From positions 1 through 35,355 of the forward strand of contig CAYSCZ010000029.1 of assembly GCA_964429655.1 (NCBI GenBank): a DNA stretch of 35,355 nucleotides. The letters run 5' to 3'. This DNA is from CAYSCZ01 sp964429655. GTDB lineage: Bacteria > Bacteroidota > Bacteroidia > Cytophagales > Cyclobacteriaceae. Each line of letters begins with the position of its first letter. Position 1 is the first letter of the stretch. Under the pieces are notes generated by a model. It did not search any database. It worked only from the letters and a program-made list of their open reading frames with translations, and was not told the DNA's origin. A program made the translations under genes and the position numbers. Positions 27,801 through 35,305 of the stretch are shown here, in pieces.

Positions 27801-29432
27801 ACTACTGTCGGTTTTGGTAGTGATGATATAGCTGGAGAATTTAAGGTAGATATGATGCTGGATAACCGATGTGATACAGTAGTTACTTTCTCCGATACTT
27901 TCAATATATCTGCACCTGTATTTACTACGCTGGATTCTGAAATACCTTTCTGCGAAGATCCTATTGAATTAACCGCCCTGGACCCTGGTGGTGTTGATAA
28001 TATTGATGAGTTTACTTTCGAGTGGTCTACCGGGGAGACTAGCAATACAATCACCGTAAACGAACCAGGCTTTGTGGACGTTTCTATTACAAATCCTGAC
28101 GGTTGTGAATCTGAGAATGAGATTTTCATAGAACCTGCTGTCTTAGATTTTGACCTTGGCCCGTCGCAATTTGTATGTCAGGGGGAAACCTTGCCTGACC
28201 TTGATATCACTGAAGTTTCAGGTACTTTAAATACCTGGATTATTAATGACGAGTCAGTGTTAGTGGAATCCCCCAATAGAACTTTTTCCATATCCACGGA
28301 TTCAGCGGGGGTATTCACTTATGGGGTTCAGGTTAGGGATACTTTAATTGATGAGACCTGTATCCGAACAGATGAGGTAACCATAACCATCCAGGAAAAC
28401 CCAGTCATTCAACTGGATTCAATAATACCTGCTTGTGGTGGCTTGGGTGAACTTCAATTTTCTATTGACTCTGAAGGCAGTTTTAATTATAACTTAACAG
28501 GTCCCATTTCCCTGCCTAATCAACTTATTACCGGTGAAATAGAAACGGTGCAAAATCTTCAACCGGGAGATTATTTTTTATCGGTTACCAATGTTGTAAC
28601 CGGTTGTATCTCCGAAGAAATATTCTCTATTCCATCACTCATGCTGGAAGTAGATCAGGAGCCGGTTTGCGAAGAAAATCCTTCAGTCGACCTGATTGCC
28701 AATGCCAACCCATCCGCCAATACAACGTTCCAATGGTTTTTTACAGACACAGCAGAAAATACCATACCACTATCAGACACAACAGCAATCATCAATGTTA
28801 GAGAGCCGGGCAATTACATCGTGGAGGCTACCGACCAAAATTTAATGTGCAGCAATGCCATGGAAATCGAAGTAATCATTATACCAATTGATGATGATAC
28901 CTTAACCCTTGACGACCAGGTAACTTTCTGCAGTCAGGATCCCGACAGCATCAACAGACAAGTCACTTTAGATGCAGGCCCCGGATTCCTGACCTATGAC
29001 TGGCGGGTAGGGGATAATGATAGCATCATCTTTCAGGGACGGGAGTTTACTGTAAATGATCCGGGTATTTACTCTGTGGACCTCTTCAATGGCTCTGTCT
29101 GTATTACAGATCAAATCATTGTAAATGAAGACTGCTTCCCGGTCATATCTGCACCAAATGCTTTCACACCAAGTACCTCACCAGGGCTAAACGATGAGTG
29201 GTTTATCTTTCCAAGTAGCACGGTAGCCGATGAAGATTTCCAGGTCTTCATATTCAATCGTTGGGGTGAATTGATATTTTTCAGTTCGGATAAGAACTTT
29301 CGTTGGAACGGTACCTTCAATAATGAAGTGGTGCCCATTGGCACCTATCCTTATTTAATACGTTTTAGAAGTATTATTGAAGATGGTTCAGGTATCCTGG
29401 AACAACGAGGCGGTGTTGCTGTTATTAGGTAA
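24831..29432 (+). CDS. Giant gliding-motility-type surface protein with CHU_C (T9SS type B) C-terminus
   Basis: A 1533-aa exported protein. The ATG at 24831 gives a clean signal peptide (YLFFLFLTLFGSSVLTA before QNQ); a TTG nine codons upstream adds nothing. It contains two copies of a WYFG...G module (about residues 36-410 and 568-940), each with GxxxxSDxxxxLLFY, a P-x-P-x-x-x-x-FYIF strand and repeats resembling a beta-propeller. Between them is a PKD domain (FWDFGDGEFS near 443) and an Ig-like stretch (TICPDEVLTLSADMG). After the second module come further Ig/PKD-like beta domains. The last about 95 residues, from APNAFTPSTSPG, with FNRWGELIF and PIGTYPYLIRF, are the CHU_C sorting domain exported by type IX secretion. 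It is likely a surface adhesin partnered with the divergent PorP/SprF gene. Confidence 0.9.
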   Translation: MWLDSVFNNAKYLFFLFLTLFGSSVLTAQNQTEVNWYFGNSVSGIIFDRSAMDANIITNQNENYGRGGSVVITDQLTSDLLFYSDGENIYDANHLPVPIQSPSEANLSGNPSANQSAAAVPVPGVEGSFYIFTNGSGFGSDAIEFSIVDRNEPGNSFIPQAPLGEVVSTNNTLGLNTPAEGMLIVPSDTGNNVNWLISQDRTTFEIKVMKIAPSVVPGDSIESFDLFNTEVPEYEVANFSYFQFQGDSVFGDSVFIAAAPKDRNRNISIFSFNPRTGDISLRNSILNTGRTEDAEYSIFDTEWSPDGRKIYLSYYGSDDPGISTAGIIQIGLTDSSLQQTPVVSDLFKSYGLKRGPDDLIYHLYQRNIGEEFFVGTIEADTALAFNYDSLAFDNNFNGRQFPEFTPPNFLRFDNVSFNYYAISECIQNVFSFFPNVTPTPQNIFWDFGDGEFSQDFSPVHEFASSGPVTVRMFVELNGVVQSADTLINIQDSQFMVDLGNDTTICPDEVLTLSADMGQVIVWNTGATSQSIQVDTAGTYWVAVRDQASGCVAFDEIMVTEYQSQVTKLNVWYFGERAGIDFNDGATPIEDNNVIFAPEGTSTVSDVNNEFLFYTNGDSVWHADTISGVHKSMPNGFDIGGDITASQNCIIPVPEDNTLFYIFSTREVYNDEERYELRYSLVDLKVDLPGRLGTELGDVVQKDQLLFANSTEKFTAVGIGSGQTWLVSREFGNNQIRAYPITSDGIGSPVFSAQGFVHSLTDEAFAEGNMAFSSDGRRMAVTIPGDSNLVEIFSFDSTGNLNDPILINIDEEPPNEIYGVQFSSDVRKLYVTTNGPSSKLIQYDLDSINAEDAKQDIEASKFDGYQGGTDYGALQTGPDGVIYMAQDNSDFVGSIFSPSGNDEEAGFQPEGLNINPDGSRNSRLGLPNFVQIINMPPQSPSIDAENLCQGDSVVLQGMGRDNSIEEYQWVVVDIASQDTVFESGPGFEVGLTTVGFGSDDIAGEFKVDMMLDNRCDTVVTFSDTFNISAPVFTTLDSEIPFCEDPIELTALDPGGVDNIDEFTFEWSTGETSNTITVNEPGFVDVSITNPDGCESENEIFIEPAVLDFDLGPSQFVCQGETLPDLDITEVSGTLNTWIINDESVLVESPNRTFSISTDSAGVFTYGVQVRDTLIDETCIRTDEVTITIQENPVIQLDSIIPACGGLGELQFSIDSEGSFNYNLTGPISLPNQLITGEIETVQNLQPGDYFLSVTNVVTGCISEEIFSIPSLMLEVDQEPVCEENPSVDLIANANPSANTTFQWFFTDTAENTIPLSDTTAIINVREPGNYIVEATDQNLMCSNAMEIEVIIIPIDDDTLTLDDQVTFCSQDPDSINRQVTLDAGPGFLTYDWRVGDNDSIIFQGREFTVNDPGIYSVDLFNGSVCITDQIIVNEDCFPVISAPNAFTPSTSPGLNDEWFIFPSSTVADEDFQVFIFNRWGELIFFSSDKNFRWNGTFNNEVVPIGTYPYLIRFRSIIEDGSGILEQRGGVAVIR

Positions 29433-29443
29433 AGAAATAGGTC

Positions 29444-30034
29444 ATGTCATTTTTTGAGTCCGTATATAACAAAGTATTTAAACGTAATAGTCCTGCTAAT
29501 AAAGTCATACTACATGAAGTGATCAAACGCTCTTCAAAGTATCATGAGTCCTTTAATCAATGGAAAAATAGTGCACGGGCCGATAGTTTTTTACAACATG
29601 TATCCAAAGCTTATGAATTCAAGAAAATGAAAATCAGAGATGAGCTTGAGGTTCATGTTTTGGATTCAGACTATTCCAACGGTTTTGCAATTACCTATAA
29701 TCCTTATATTGACATAAATCATTTCCAATATTTCTTTGATCTGCTGGCTGAACGGGTAAATGGTGCCGGATATTTTTATTCAAACTCTGATCTTATGATT
29801 AGTGAAAAAATAAACTACCTGGAGGCAAAAGAAAAGCATTATTTAAAACCCAGACAAGAAAAAATAGTAAATCCTATTGTCCAGAAGTATGGAAATGTAC
29901 TGATTGAGTATGTGAAAATTGATGATAAGCCAAGTTTTATACGTTTGATGGCTAACATTTATTCGGATCGCCTGTATGAAAAAGCTTATGATTTTTCTGA
30001 CTTAATACAAATACTTTTTAAAACAAAAGGATGA
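29444..30034 (+). CDS. Uncharacterised 196-aa protein
   Basis: I do not recognise this family. It is 196 aa, cytoplasmic in appearance (no signal peptide or hydrophobic helix), lacks cysteine and is rich in Tyr, Phe and Lys. Features that can be seen are a helical basic N-terminus (NKVFKRNSPANKVILHEVIK), a central aromatic segment (ITYNPYIDINHFQYFFDLL) and a C-terminus ending in FSDLIQILFKTKG. It starts only 11 bp after the giant adhesin stop and its stop overlaps the next start (ATGA at 30031-30034), so it is almost certainly translated as part of that operon. A role in adhesin biogenesis is a guess from position only. Confidence 0.8.
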   Translation: MSFFESVYNKVFKRNSPANKVILHEVIKRSSKYHESFNQWKNSARADSFLQHVSKAYEFKKMKIRDELEVHVLDSDYSNGFAITYNPYIDINHFQYFFDLLAERVNGAGYFYSNSDLMISEKINYLEAKEKHYLKPRQEKIVNPIVQKYGNVLIEYVKIDDKPSFIRLMANIYSDRLYEKAYDFSDLIQILFKTKG

Positions 30035-30393
30035 TTATGAGAATATTTACCCTGTTATTCCTATTTTTTTTTGTAAGCAGTTTCCATCCTGCAAAACAAG
30101 AACAGCTATTTAACACAAACCTAAGATTAACGGTGATTGACGAATTGGGTAATGTTGTGAAAGGCGCAAAGGTTATCTTATATAACAACAAAGAAGACTA
30201 CCAGAAAGAGAAAAACCCTGTCGCAGGGCCAGAGTATACTGATGAGAAAGGAAGGGTTAAGTTTAAAAAACTTCAACCCAGATCATACTACATACTCGCG
30301 ACATATAAAGACAAATCCAATGCCTGGGGTGGCGTAAAAACCCAGAAATTAATTGAAGGTAAGACCAATCGGTTTAACACTGTGATTGAATAG
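30031..30393 (+). CDS. Small exported protein with carboxypeptidase-regulatory-like domain
   Basis: A 120-aa protein with a signal peptide (FTLLFLFFFVSSF) followed by a single beta-sandwich domain. LRLTVIDELGNVVKGAKVILYNNKEDY, then TDEKGRVKFKKLQPRSYYILATYKDK, is the pattern of CarboxypepD_reg/Cna-B-like domains. It probably resides in the periplasm. The ATG at 30031 overlaps the preceding stop; an alternative ATG lies at 30037. The stop overlaps the GTG start of the NUDIX gene (TAGTG). No catalytic residues are visible, so a binding or structural role is likely. Confidence 0.8.
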   Translation: MIMRIFTLLFLFFFVSSFHPAKQEQLFNTNLRLTVIDELGNVVKGAKVILYNNKEDYQKEKNPVAGPEYTDEKGRVKFKKLQPRSYYILATYKDKSNAWGGVKTQKLIEGKTNRFNTVIE

Positions 30394-30956
30394 TGAAGAA
30401 AAGTTTTGATCTTGGTGAGAAGTTAAATACTTACCAAACTACTTTTGAAGTAGAAAAAAAACACCTTATACGTTTTAAGGACTTATTAAAAAAACAAAAT
30501 CCCCACTCAAGAAATAATTTCTCTGGACATCTTACTGCATCAGCATGGGTTGTGGACACAAAATGTGACGCTGTGCTACTTCTATTGCATACCAAGCTTG
30601 GTCGATGGCTTCAACCTGGTGGACATGCCGATGGGGAATTAGATTTACAAAAAGTCGCAAAAAAGGAACTTGTCGAAGAAACATCAGTTTCCTCGGTGGC
30701 ATTATTGAAAGATGAAATATTTGATATTGATGTCCATAAAATACCTGCAAACAAAAAAGAGCCGGAACATTTTCACTACGATGTGCGGTTTTTATATCAA
30801 TCAACAACGAATGACGTTCAGAATAACCATGAATCCAAAATGGTGAAGTGGGTTCCAATATCAAAAGTTTCAGATTATGTGAATGATGAACAGTCCATTA
30901 TGAGAATGGTTGATAAAACACTTTTAATGCTTGAAAGCAATGGGCAAAACCTTTAG
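30393..30956 (+). CDS. NUDIX hydrolase
   Basis: A 187-aa cytoplasmic NUDIX protein that would hydrolyse a nucleoside diphosphate linked to another moiety. The Nudix box is seen as GGHADGELDLQKVAKKELVE followed by ET, the variant of the GGHxDG subfamily that carries one extra residue relative to the textbook GX5EX7REUXEEXGU. The metal-binding KELVEE glutamates are present. The start is GTG at 30393, overlapping the previous stop by one base. The 3' end overlaps the next gene by 17 bp. The substrate is unknown. Its place inside a surface-protein operon is unexplained. Confidence 0.88.
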   Translation: MKKSFDLGEKLNTYQTTFEVEKKHLIRFKDLLKKQNPHSRNNFSGHLTASAWVVDTKCDAVLLLLHTKLGRWLQPGGHADGELDLQKVAKKELVEETSVSSVALLKDEIFDIDVHKIPANKKEPEHFHYDVRFLYQSTTNDVQNNHESKMVKWVPISKVSDYVNDEQSIMRMVDKTLLMLESNGQNL

Positions 30957-33774
30957 TAGGTTCATCATCACGTCCTCCGTACTCTTATTATTTGGTTACA
31001 TCATTGAAGAACCGATAACCCAAAGGCAACCAGACATGAAAATTGTGCCTCCTCAAGCACCAGCTTCAATATATGCCAAAGAAAACCTTCAGGACCGGTA
31101 TGAATACGAGATCGATATAATCAAAGATCCTGAAACAGGGAAAGTTCCAGATCATATTAATAGCCGGGTAAACAAATTCGTGAAAAATTTACCATCAAAA
31201 AATGATATTGCCACGCAGAGAAGCCATCAAAACCAATGGGTCAGCAGGGGACCTTCAAATGTTGGTGGAAGAACCAGGGCTCTGGCAATAGATGTTAGAG
31301 ATGAGAATATCATTCTTGCAGGTGGCGTATCGGGGGGTGTGTATCGATCAATAGACGGCGGAGACTCATGGACAAGGACATCTGAGATATCCGGTTTGAA
31401 TAGTGCCACCGCAATTGTTCAGGATACCCGCCCCGGCAATGAAGACACCTGGTATTATGGAACAGGTGAATTACGCGGTAACTCTGCCCGTATCGGTGGC
31501 GCACCATTTCGAGGGGATGGTATCTATAAATCCACTGACGGTGGTAAATCATGGGATGTATTGAAATCCACATCTACCGGTCAGCCTAACTTGTTCAACA
31601 GCCCATTTAATTACGTATGGAGGTTAGCAATTGATCATACCAAAATGGATAAAGATGTGATTTATGCAGCCGTTTTTGGAGGGATTATCCGGTCCGAAGA
31701 TGGTGGAGAAACATGGGAAACTGCATTATCGCCTGGTAATCTTACAGCCATAAGTCCTGATACTAACCTTAATCAAAGCCTGTTCCCTTTTTATAGTTAT
31801 GTAACCATCACTGAAGATGGTATGCTTTATGCAACCTTAAGTTCTTTCACTACCTCCGGATACTCCTCGGAAGGATTTGAAGGAATTTATGTTTCAAATA
31901 ATGGTCGACAATGGGATAATATTTCCCCTGTGGAATTTCCGGCACTGGCTGACCGTACAATCATTGATGTGGATGCCGATGCCGGTGTTCTCTACGCCTT
32001 AGTACAAGGTTCTGATGCATTGATAAAACTGTTTAAGTTTGAGGCATCAATAGTTGTAAATGGTTCTTTTCATTCCGCATGGACAGACTTATCTGAAAAT
32101 ATACCTCAATATCCGGATGCCCCTCTGGGAGATTTTAACACCCAGAATTCCTATAACATGGAACTAAAAATCCATCCGAATGACCCAAACATAGTATTTA
32201 TTGGCGCAACAAACCTATACAGGTCCACAGATGGGTATGCTTCCTCAGAAAATACCGAATGGATCGGAGGCTACCATCAAGAATTGGGTGGTACTCCCTA
32301 CCCTAATCATTACCCGGACCAACATGCACTGGTATTTTTACCTTCCAACCCAAATAAGATGCTATCCGCTAATGATGGAGGCATTAGAATCACAGAAGAC
32401 AACCTGGCTGACTCGGTAAGGTGGCGAAGTCTAAATAATGGTTATGTAACTTCACAATTTTACACCATTGACCTGGAAGACGTAGCTGGTAGTGATTTTA
32501 AATCCGGTGGTTTACAGGATAATGGCACTTATTCTGTTGATCAGGGAGGTTTCTCCCGATGGAATAGAATACTTGGTGGTGATGGAGGATATTCTTTCAT
32601 AACGGAAGACCGGTCCTACCTTTATGCATCATTTCAGAACAGCCAGATTTTCAGACTGACGCTGGATGAAAACATGAATGTCAATAGCTTTACCAGGGTC
32701 GACCCTACAGGTGCGGGGACCACACCAGGCCAAACTTATCTATTTATTAACCCTTTTATTATAGATCCTGAAAATAATAACAGAATGTACCTTGCCGGAG
32801 GAAATGCGGTGTGGCGAAACAATAACTTAAGCCAGATACCCGGAGGATCTGAAGAAACGACTTCTGTGAACTGGGAGCGGATAAATAGTTCGTTTTTATC
32901 GGTCAGTGAAGGCAGAATATCATCAATTGATCTATCAATCAACCCCCCTAATATTTTATACTTTGGCACCAGTATTGGAAATCTGTTCAGGGTTGATGAC
33001 GTTCATTTTGGTGATGGAAAGATGAAGCGCCTGAGGGTTGATGAGTTTCCCGATGATTCTTACATTTCGCAGATAGCTATTGATCCGTTAAATGCCAACC
33101 GGTTAATGGTAACCTTTTCAAACTATAACATACCCAGTATATTTTTAAGTAAGGATGGTGGGCAATCCTTCACGGATATAAGTGGAAACCTTGAAGAAAA
33201 CCCTGATGGTTCAGGAAGTGGCCCCAGCATAAGATGGGGTGATGTTGTGCCCCTTAAAAACGGCGAATACGCTTATTTTGTTGGTACTGATGCAGGTATG
33301 TATTTCACAAAAGCATTAAATGGAAGAAATACCATCTGGTTAAAAGATGGTAATGAAGCGATTGGAAACTCCATCATTCGTATGACCGATTATAGACCCA
33401 GTGATGGAAGGTATGTGGTAGCTACGCATGGAAATGGTATATTTGAAACCACAATCCCGGATTTTCTGGATTTTACTATTAAAGACGTTGAAGCATCAGA
33501 ATTTTCAGTTTCACAATTTTGGCCCAATCCTTTTAATGCGCTAACAACGATTCAATATGACATACCCGAAAATGGTTTTCTTAGCGCCATAATTTATAAC
33601 ACCTCTGGTCAACGGATAAAAACGCTTATAGCTTCTGAACAATTTAAAGGATCAAATCTGATAACCTGGGATGGAACCAATACCATTGGTCAACCTGTAT
33701 TAGACGGTACTTATTATATCAGAATTACCTATCAGGACAATACTGTTATAAAAAGGGTTGTTTTCAATAACTAA
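30940..33774 (+). CDS. Secreted BNR/sortilin-like propeller protein with T9SS type A sorting domain
   Basis: A 944-aa exported protein. The ATG at 30940 gives an N-terminal hydrophobic signal (FIITSSVLLLFGYII). Multiple Asp-box/BNR repeats are spread over residues about 130-800: YRSIDGGDSWTR, YKSTDGGKSWD, IRSEDGGETWE, YVSNNGRQWDN and LSKDGGQSFTD, indicating one or two VPS10/sortilin-like beta-propellers. The last about 90 residues, from QFWPNPFNALTTIQYDIP, with SGQRIKTL and DGTYYIRITY, ending KRVVFNN, are a Por-type secretion tail for type IX export. Sialidase-type catalytic residues were not recognised, so an enzymatic role is not claimed. It overlaps the NUDIX gene by 17 bp. Confidence 0.9.
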   Translation: MGKTFSRFIITSSVLLLFGYIIEEPITQRQPDMKIVPPQAPASIYAKENLQDRYEYEIDIIKDPETGKVPDHINSRVNKFVKNLPSKNDIATQRSHQNQWVSRGPSNVGGRTRALAIDVRDENIILAGGVSGGVYRSIDGGDSWTRTSEISGLNSATAIVQDTRPGNEDTWYYGTGELRGNSARIGGAPFRGDGIYKSTDGGKSWDVLKSTSTGQPNLFNSPFNYVWRLAIDHTKMDKDVIYAAVFGGIIRSEDGGETWETALSPGNLTAISPDTNLNQSLFPFYSYVTITEDGMLYATLSSFTTSGYSSEGFEGIYVSNNGRQWDNISPVEFPALADRTIIDVDADAGVLYALVQGSDALIKLFKFEASIVVNGSFHSAWTDLSENIPQYPDAPLGDFNTQNSYNMELKIHPNDPNIVFIGATNLYRSTDGYASSENTEWIGGYHQELGGTPYPNHYPDQHALVFLPSNPNKMLSANDGGIRITEDNLADSVRWRSLNNGYVTSQFYTIDLEDVAGSDFKSGGLQDNGTYSVDQGGFSRWNRILGGDGGYSFITEDRSYLYASFQNSQIFRLTLDENMNVNSFTRVDPTGAGTTPGQTYLFINPFIIDPENNNRMYLAGGNAVWRNNNLSQIPGGSEETTSVNWERINSSFLSVSEGRISSIDLSINPPNILYFGTSIGNLFRVDDVHFGDGKMKRLRVDEFPDDSYISQIAIDPLNANRLMVTFSNYNIPSIFLSKDGGQSFTDISGNLEENPDGSGSGPSIRWGDVVPLKNGEYAYFVGTDAGMYFTKALNGRNTIWLKDGNEAIGNSIIRMTDYRPSDGRYVVATHGNGIFETTIPDFLDFTIKDVEASEFSVSQFWPNPFNALTTIQYDIPENGFLSAIIYNTSGQRIKTLIASEQFKGSNLITWDGTNTIGQPVLDGTYYIRITYQDNTVIKRVVFNN

Positions 33775-33951
33775 TCACCTGGAAATAACCAGCATTAAAG
33801 CAAAAGCAATCACCATAATCCAAAACTTATAATCCATCAACACATCAACAAATGGCAGTTTTATGCTCACCACATCTAAAGACAAAAGCACCAGTATGGT
33901 GACTACAATTATGGTTATTGCTTTGATCAGGGATTTGGTCTTATTACTCAT
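33775..33951 (-). CDS. Small membrane protein, 58 aa
   Basis: An open frame encoding 58 aa: MSNKTKSLIK, then a hydrophobic helix (AITIIVVTILVLLSL, residues 11-25), a short polar link (DVVSIKLPFVDVLMDYK) and a second hydrophobic helix (FWIMVIAFALMLVIS, 43-57). The stop abuts the stop of the BNR gene tail to tail (33774/33775). It is probably a two-helix inner-membrane protein with a positively charged N-terminus inside. I do not recognise a family. The dense hydrophobic pattern and start placement make it more credible than a random frame. Confidence 0.6.
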   Translation of the reverse strand: MSNKTKSLIKAITIIVVTILVLLSLDVVSIKLPFVDVLMDYKFWIMVIAFALMLVISR

Positions 33952-33989
33952 GATGATTTTTATTTATTAATTAATTAAAAATATGAGCC

Positions 33990-34155
33990 AGCAAAAAATA
34001 ATCCTAGCTTAGCAAAAAATAANNNNNNNNNNNNNNNNNNNNNNNNNNNNNNNNNNNNNNNNNNNNNNNNNNNNNNNNNNNNNNNNNNNNNNNNNNNNNN
34101 NNNNNNNNNNNNNNNNNNNNNNAGCAAAAAATAATCCTAGCTTAGCAAAAAATAA
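33990..34155. repeat. 21-bp tandem repeat interrupted by scaffold gap
   Basis: Identical 33-bp stretches at 33990-34022 and 34123-34155 flank the gap. Each holds one full 21-bp unit (AGCAAAAAATAATCC then TAGCTT) plus the first 12 bp of the next unit. Either a longer array is hidden in the gap, or both contig ends share the same short sequence and the gap is artificial. It ends 7 bp before the tsaC start and lies about 40 bp upstream of the small membrane gene on the other strand. Confidence 0.75.
34023..34122. other. Scaffold gap of 100 N
   Basis: Exactly 100 undetermined bases, a common default for gaps of unknown size. It falls inside a 21-bp repeat, which probably caused the assembly break. 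Any coding call spanning it is meaningless. Confidence 0.97.
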
Positions 34156-34162
34156 ATTCCAG

Positions 34163-35119
34163 ATGGCCAGGATAGGTACAGATCTTTTGCATGCTGCTAA
34201 TTTACTAAGGAAAGGAGACTTGGTAGGCATACCTACCGAAACAGTTTATGGCCTGGCTGGAAATGCGCTTGATCCTTATGCTTTGTTGAAAATTTTTAAA
34301 GTAAAGAAACGTCCATATTTCGACCCGCTGATATTGCATATCCATTCCTATGATCAACTGCATGATATCTCAGATTCCATTCCTCAGCCGGCAGATGAGC
34401 TAGCAAAAGCCTATTGGCCGGGACCACTTACTTTAGTTTTACCCAAAAAAATTATTGTCCCGGATGTGGCCACTTCAGGATTAGACACCGTGGCCGTGCG
34501 CATGCCCAGGCATTCACTAACCCGAGATTTATTATCCAGGCTCGACTTTCCTCTTGCTGCTCCCAGTGCGAATCCTTTTGGATACATCAGCCCAACGTCA
34601 GCAGAACATGTTGCCCAACAACTGGGAGACAAAATACCTTACATATTAGATGGCGGCCCTTCAGATGTGGGATTAGAATCCACTATCTTAGGTTTTGAAG
34701 GTGATAAGGCGGTGATCTACCGATTGGGTGGAATAAAACTTGAATCACTGGAGGATGCATTGGGAACATTCAGATTATCCGTAAATCAAAGTTCAAATCC
34801 CTCAGCTCCAGGTATGTTAAAAAGCCATTATGCACCACGTAAGCCGTTAGTTATAGGAGATATCCCTGAATTGATGAAAACCTATAAAAATAAGAAACTA
34901 GCTGTCTTATCTTTCTTCAAACACTATGCTGGTATAAATGATCAGATCGTACTTTCAGAAAAGGGCAACCTTGATGAGGCAGCCCACAACCTTTTTGAAG
35001 CCCTCCGAAAACTAGATCAGTCAGACTGTGAAATCATAATTTCTGAATTATTTCCGGAAAAAGGGTTAGGCCGGGCTATTAATGACCGCTTGAAAAGGGC
35101 ATCAATTAAACAAAATTAA
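34163..35119 (+). CDS. tsaC: L-threonylcarbamoyladenylate synthase (Sua5 type)
   Basis: A 318-aa Sua5/YciO/YrdC-family enzyme making threonylcarbamoyl-AMP from threonine, bicarbonate and ATP for the t6A37 modification of ANN-decoding tRNAs. The YrdC domain is clear (GDLVGIPTETVYGLAGNA at 18-35; KKRPYFDPLILHIH at 48-61; LAAPSANPFGYISPTSA; DGGPSDVGLESTIL). A linker with APGMLKSHYAPRKPL leads into a C-terminal Sua5 domain, so it is the long Sua5 form rather than the short TsaC form. The ATG at 34163 lies just after the tandem repeat and has no clear Shine-Dalgarno sequence. Promoter elements may be inside the gap. Confidence 0.94.
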   Translation: MARIGTDLLHAANLLRKGDLVGIPTETVYGLAGNALDPYALLKIFKVKKRPYFDPLILHIHSYDQLHDISDSIPQPADELAKAYWPGPLTLVLPKKIIVPDVATSGLDTVAVRMPRHSLTRDLLSRLDFPLAAPSANPFGYISPTSAEHVAQQLGDKIPYILDGGPSDVGLESTILGFEGDKAVIYRLGGIKLESLEDALGTFRLSVNQSSNPSAPGMLKSHYAPRKPLVIGDIPELMKTYKNKKLAVLSFFKHYAGINDQIVLSEKGNLDEAAHNLFEALRKLDQSDCEIIISELFPEKGLGRAINDRLKRASIKQN

Positions 35120-35145
35120 TAGCATCTGAATTTTTAACAGATTTT

Positions 35146-35305
35146 AACCTGAAATATGCAATAGAAAATCTATTCCAGACATAAAACACTTTGAAGTAGG
35201 CACTTACCGTCAACTTGTTGAATCACCATAGCGGTGCTATGCCTCATCAACATAAGTACCTCTTTCTTTGCGTTTTATGCCTTCATCACGATTCCTATTG
35301 CATAA
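35146..35305. repeat. Nested palindromic interspersed repeat, copy A2
   Basis: Second copy of repeat A, in the same orientation as A1 and matching it at 153 of 160 positions without indels. The core CATAGC-GGT-GCTATG is at 35227-35241. ATGCAATAG in the left arm pairs perfectly with CTATTGCAT in the right arm, better than in A1. The last 10 bp of the A1 arm (TTCAGGATAA) are absent: the sequence switches at 35306 into repeat B. It starts 26 bp after the tsaC stop. Confidence 0.85.

Noticed and set aside
34009..34230. Minus-strand frame running through the N gap
   Set aside because: Its central residues are undetermined bases, and the rest lies antisense to the start of tsaC.
35123..35143. ATCTG ... 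CAGAT hairpin after tsaC as a terminator
   Set aside because: The stem is only 5 bp and AT-rich with a 9-nt loop; it is too weak to call, and repeat A2 follows immediately.
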